A stretch of 57,124 bases of DNA from DASYXW01 sp035934405. GTDB lineage: Bacteria > Acidobacteriota > Terriglobia > UBA7540. Shown here piece after piece: positions 55,802 to 57,124 of this stretch. A program made the position numbers and the translations under genes. The DNA lies in the NCBI GenBank assembly GCA_035934405.1, contig DASYXW010000091.1, forward strand, positions 1 through 57,124. Reading direction: 5' to 3'. The notes beneath the pieces were generated by a model. The model was not told the origin of the DNA, did not search any database, and saw only the letters and a program-made list of their open reading frames with translations. Within the stretch, counting starts at the first letter, position 1. Each line of letters begins with the position of its first letter.

Positions 55802-55997
55802 CTGCGTGTGCCGTGCTTGGGTCGAGAATCTGCCGAAGATCAACGGCCCCATTGTTCTGCAACAGATCCGTAGCGGCGGCGCATTCAAGTTTGATGCTGA
55901 GCCGTTCCGTTTCTGCCCATGGTGTGGTGCTAATCTGGCTGAACTGGAATCCAGTCTTCGCAAGCAGCGTGGACAATCGCCCGAGCTGGGGCGTTAG
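55794..55997 (+). CDS. Small Cys-containing protein
   Basis: This 67-residue protein has C-V-C near the start and C-P-W-C-G in the second half, probably zinc-bound. Confidence 0.5.
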   Translation: MSDCVCRAWVENLPKINGPIVLQQIRSGGAFKFDAEPFRFCPWCGANLAELESSLRKQRGQSPELGR

Positions 55998-56023
55998 CTA
56001 AATACCGGCCGAGCCGTGGTGGG

Positions 56024-56122
56024 ATGTCACTAGTGCCTTCTACAACACCCGCGCTAAGCCCTGGTCCCGAGGCGAGCCGTAAGAAGCGAGTATCGGGGCA
56101 ACAGTTTAGAGACACGGGTTGA
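56024..56122 (+). CDS. Possible tiny Pro/Ser-rich peptide
   Basis: 32 residues from ATG 56024 with GGTGGG before it, in the 121-base gap before the methyltransferase. Its stop lies 2 bases before ATG 56125. Low confidence; may be only a leader. Confidence 0.25.
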   Translation: MSLVPSTTPALSPGPEASRKKRVSGQQFRDTG

Positions 56123-56124
56123 CT

Positions 56125-56658
56125 ATGAAGTACTTGACCATTTTAGCCGACCCTCCTTGGCCTCAGACTAGCGGGGGCAGGAGGTTGAGAAAACGGGAAC
56201 CGCCTCTGCGCACGTCTTTACCATACCAAGCTATGTCTATAGAACAAATAAAGTCCCTTCCGATAGGTGAGCTAGCTGAAGAATCCGCGCATCTATGGCT
56301 GTGGACGACGAACCAGCATCTTGAGACTGGATTTAGCATCATGGCTGCTTGGGGGTTCAAATATCTATCCCCCATCCACTGGATTAAGCCGAGCGGTCAA
56401 GGAAGTTGGTTCATCAATCGCACTCAGACCCTTCTGTTTGGGTACAAGAAAAAGTGCGTTTTCCCTTTGGCTAGGTATCGCCCAAATATCATCTCTACCG
56501 GAGATCCTTTGAGACATAGCCAGAAGCCAGAGGCTTCATTCATTTTGATAGAAGCAATTTCTCCGGGTCCGAGATTGGAGCTTTTCGCAAGACAACGGCG
56601 TAGAGGCTGGTCGGCATGGGGTAATGAGGTGGAAAGTGACATCAAACTCAGCGCGTGA
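56125..56658 (+). CDS. MT-A70-family N6-adenine methyltransferase
   Basis: This protein has 177 residues from ATG 56125 (a TTG two codons upstream is possible). D-P-P-W at about 9-12 is the catalytic motif of MT-A70/METTL3-like enzymes, with W-L-W-T-T-N near 52-57 and N-I-I-S-T near 117. Lower GC than the neighbouring operon suggests recent acquisition. It would methylate adenines in phage or host DNA, possibly to evade restriction. Confidence 0.85.
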   Translation: MKYLTILADPPWPQTSGGRRLRKREPPLRTSLPYQAMSIEQIKSLPIGELAEESAHLWLWTTNQHLETGFSIMAAWGFKYLSPIHWIKPSGQGSWFINRTQTLLFGYKKKCVFPLARYRPNIISTGDPLRHSQKPEASFILIEAISPGPRLELFARQRRRGWSAWGNEVESDIKLSA

Positions 56659-57124
56659 CGCGCACAGCGTGATTGATAACAAGACGCAAGGTCAATGCCT
56701 GGGTCCGGTTTGTGACCTCGGGAATATCAACGGGTGCCCAAGGTGGCCAGCTTGTGGTTGCTTTGAAAGGTTCCGGAGAAAGAATACGGCAGAGAGTCAG
56801 CCGCACCTACAGGCAAAGCGAAGCGACCCGCTGACAATGGAACAGATTAACACACCACGAATCCCCGGACGCCTCTGGTGCTACTGCGGTCGATACGAAG
56901 CCTTCACTAAGGCTGGCCATGAGCCGGCGACTTGCGTTCCGGATGCGCCAAAGTCGAATTTCTGCGTCTGCAAGTTCAGCGAGAATGGCAGACTAATTGA
57001 GCCCTGCTACTACCACGGGAAAATTATCGCGGAGCGGGACCGACTACGAGCAGAGATCCTCGATGCGCGGCGGCATGGTCGCTTGCCAAGCGCATTCTGG
57101 CTCACAGAGCAACCTGACAGCGCA
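56624..57124 (+). CDS. 5' part of Cys-rich small protein crossing the circle join
   Basis: The frame opens at ATG 56624 (overlapping the methyltransferase end by 35 bases) and stays open to the window end, continuing at 142-147 to its TGA. Whole protein 168 residues. C-L-G-P-V-C, C-P-R-W-P-A-C-G-C, W-C-Y-C-G, and F-C-V-C-K lie in succession: possible zinc knuckles. GTG 56669 and ATG 56837 are alternative starts. No known family. Confidence 0.65.
   Translation, partial: MRWKVTSNSARDAHSVIDNKTQGQCLGPVCDLGNINGCPRWPACGCFERFRRKNTAESQPHLQAKRSDPLTMEQINTPRIPGRLWCYCGRYEAFTKAGHEPATCVPDAPKSNFCVCKFSENGRLIEPCYYHGKIIAERDRLRAEILDARRHGRLPSAFWLTEQPDSA
56984..57124. repeat. Terminal direct repeat, right copy
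   Basis: Identical to bases 1-141. With the left copy it shows that the contig closes to a circle; see the left-copy entry. Confidence 0.95.

Noticed and set aside
55998..56124. tRNA gene in the gap before the methyltransferase
   Set aside because: No cloverleaf can be folded from the 127 bases.

Overview
The window is a complete or near-complete genome of an uncultivated, short-tailed (podovirus-type) dsDNA phage. Its first 141 bases are repeated exactly as its last 141 bases, so the map is circular with a unit length of 56,983 bp, and one gene runs across the join. GC content is high. Host-type promoters are present and there is no phage RNA polymerase, so transcription relies on the host. 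A bacterial (probably proteobacterial) host is likely: the endolysin, Rz/Rz1 spanins and Xanthomonas/Burkholderia-style HTH protein fit a Gram-negative host. The host genus cannot be fixed from the sequence.

There are two opposed transcription units. A rightward early unit starts near 38.4 kb, runs to the window end and continues from position 1 to 5,668. A leftward late unit starts near 37.6 kb and runs down to 5,665. They diverge from a 1.25-kb gene-free control region (37,222-38,474) that carries a dense array of a 7-bp motif, TGGAGCA/TGCTCCA, and a 33-bp dyad. They converge at 5,665-5,668 with overlapping stop codons.

The rightward unit holds small early genes (38.5-40.2 kb, several with the same leader AGGAGTAAAGAGCC), a serine recombinase, a primase-polymerase domain and a separate primase-helicase part (split by two small genes), a DnaQ-like exonuclease, a Cas4/RecB-like nuclease, a DUF2815-type putative ssDNA-binding protein, a family-A DNA polymerase, many tiny Cys-rich proteins, an MT-A70 adenine methyltransferase, a VRR-NUC nuclease and an SNF2-type helicase. 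Directly coupled to the helicase are three nucleotide-sugar enzymes (4-reductase, WbjB/CapE-type dehydratase-epimerase, 2-epimerase) that together look like a full route from UDP-GlcNAc to a UDP-2-acetamido-2,6-dideoxy-L-hexose.

The leftward unit begins with lysis genes (holin candidate, Rz with embedded Rz1) and tail-anchored proteins, then terminase small and large subunits, a histidine-phosphatase-like protein, portal, scaffold, major capsid protein and a terminator. Next comes a block of decoration-like proteins with sugar-transfer genes (two paralogous DxD transferase-like proteins, a GT2-type transferase, a SAM methyltransferase and a possible DUF115-like protein). After it come the tail tubular proteins A and B, three internal virion proteins, a pectate-lyase-fold tailspike, a GH19 endolysin and a SprT-like metallopeptidase.

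The most interesting hypothesis is a two-locus glycosylation system: an early operon that makes an unusual L-sugar donor and a late operon, placed between capsid and tail genes, that would attach and methylate it. The target (virion decoration proteins or host surface polysaccharide) is not known. Other notable items are the central repeat array, recurrent TAGTGCC-N3-GGCACTA palindromes, a split primase-helicase, a secreted JAMM-like protein and several paralogous virion-gene pairs.
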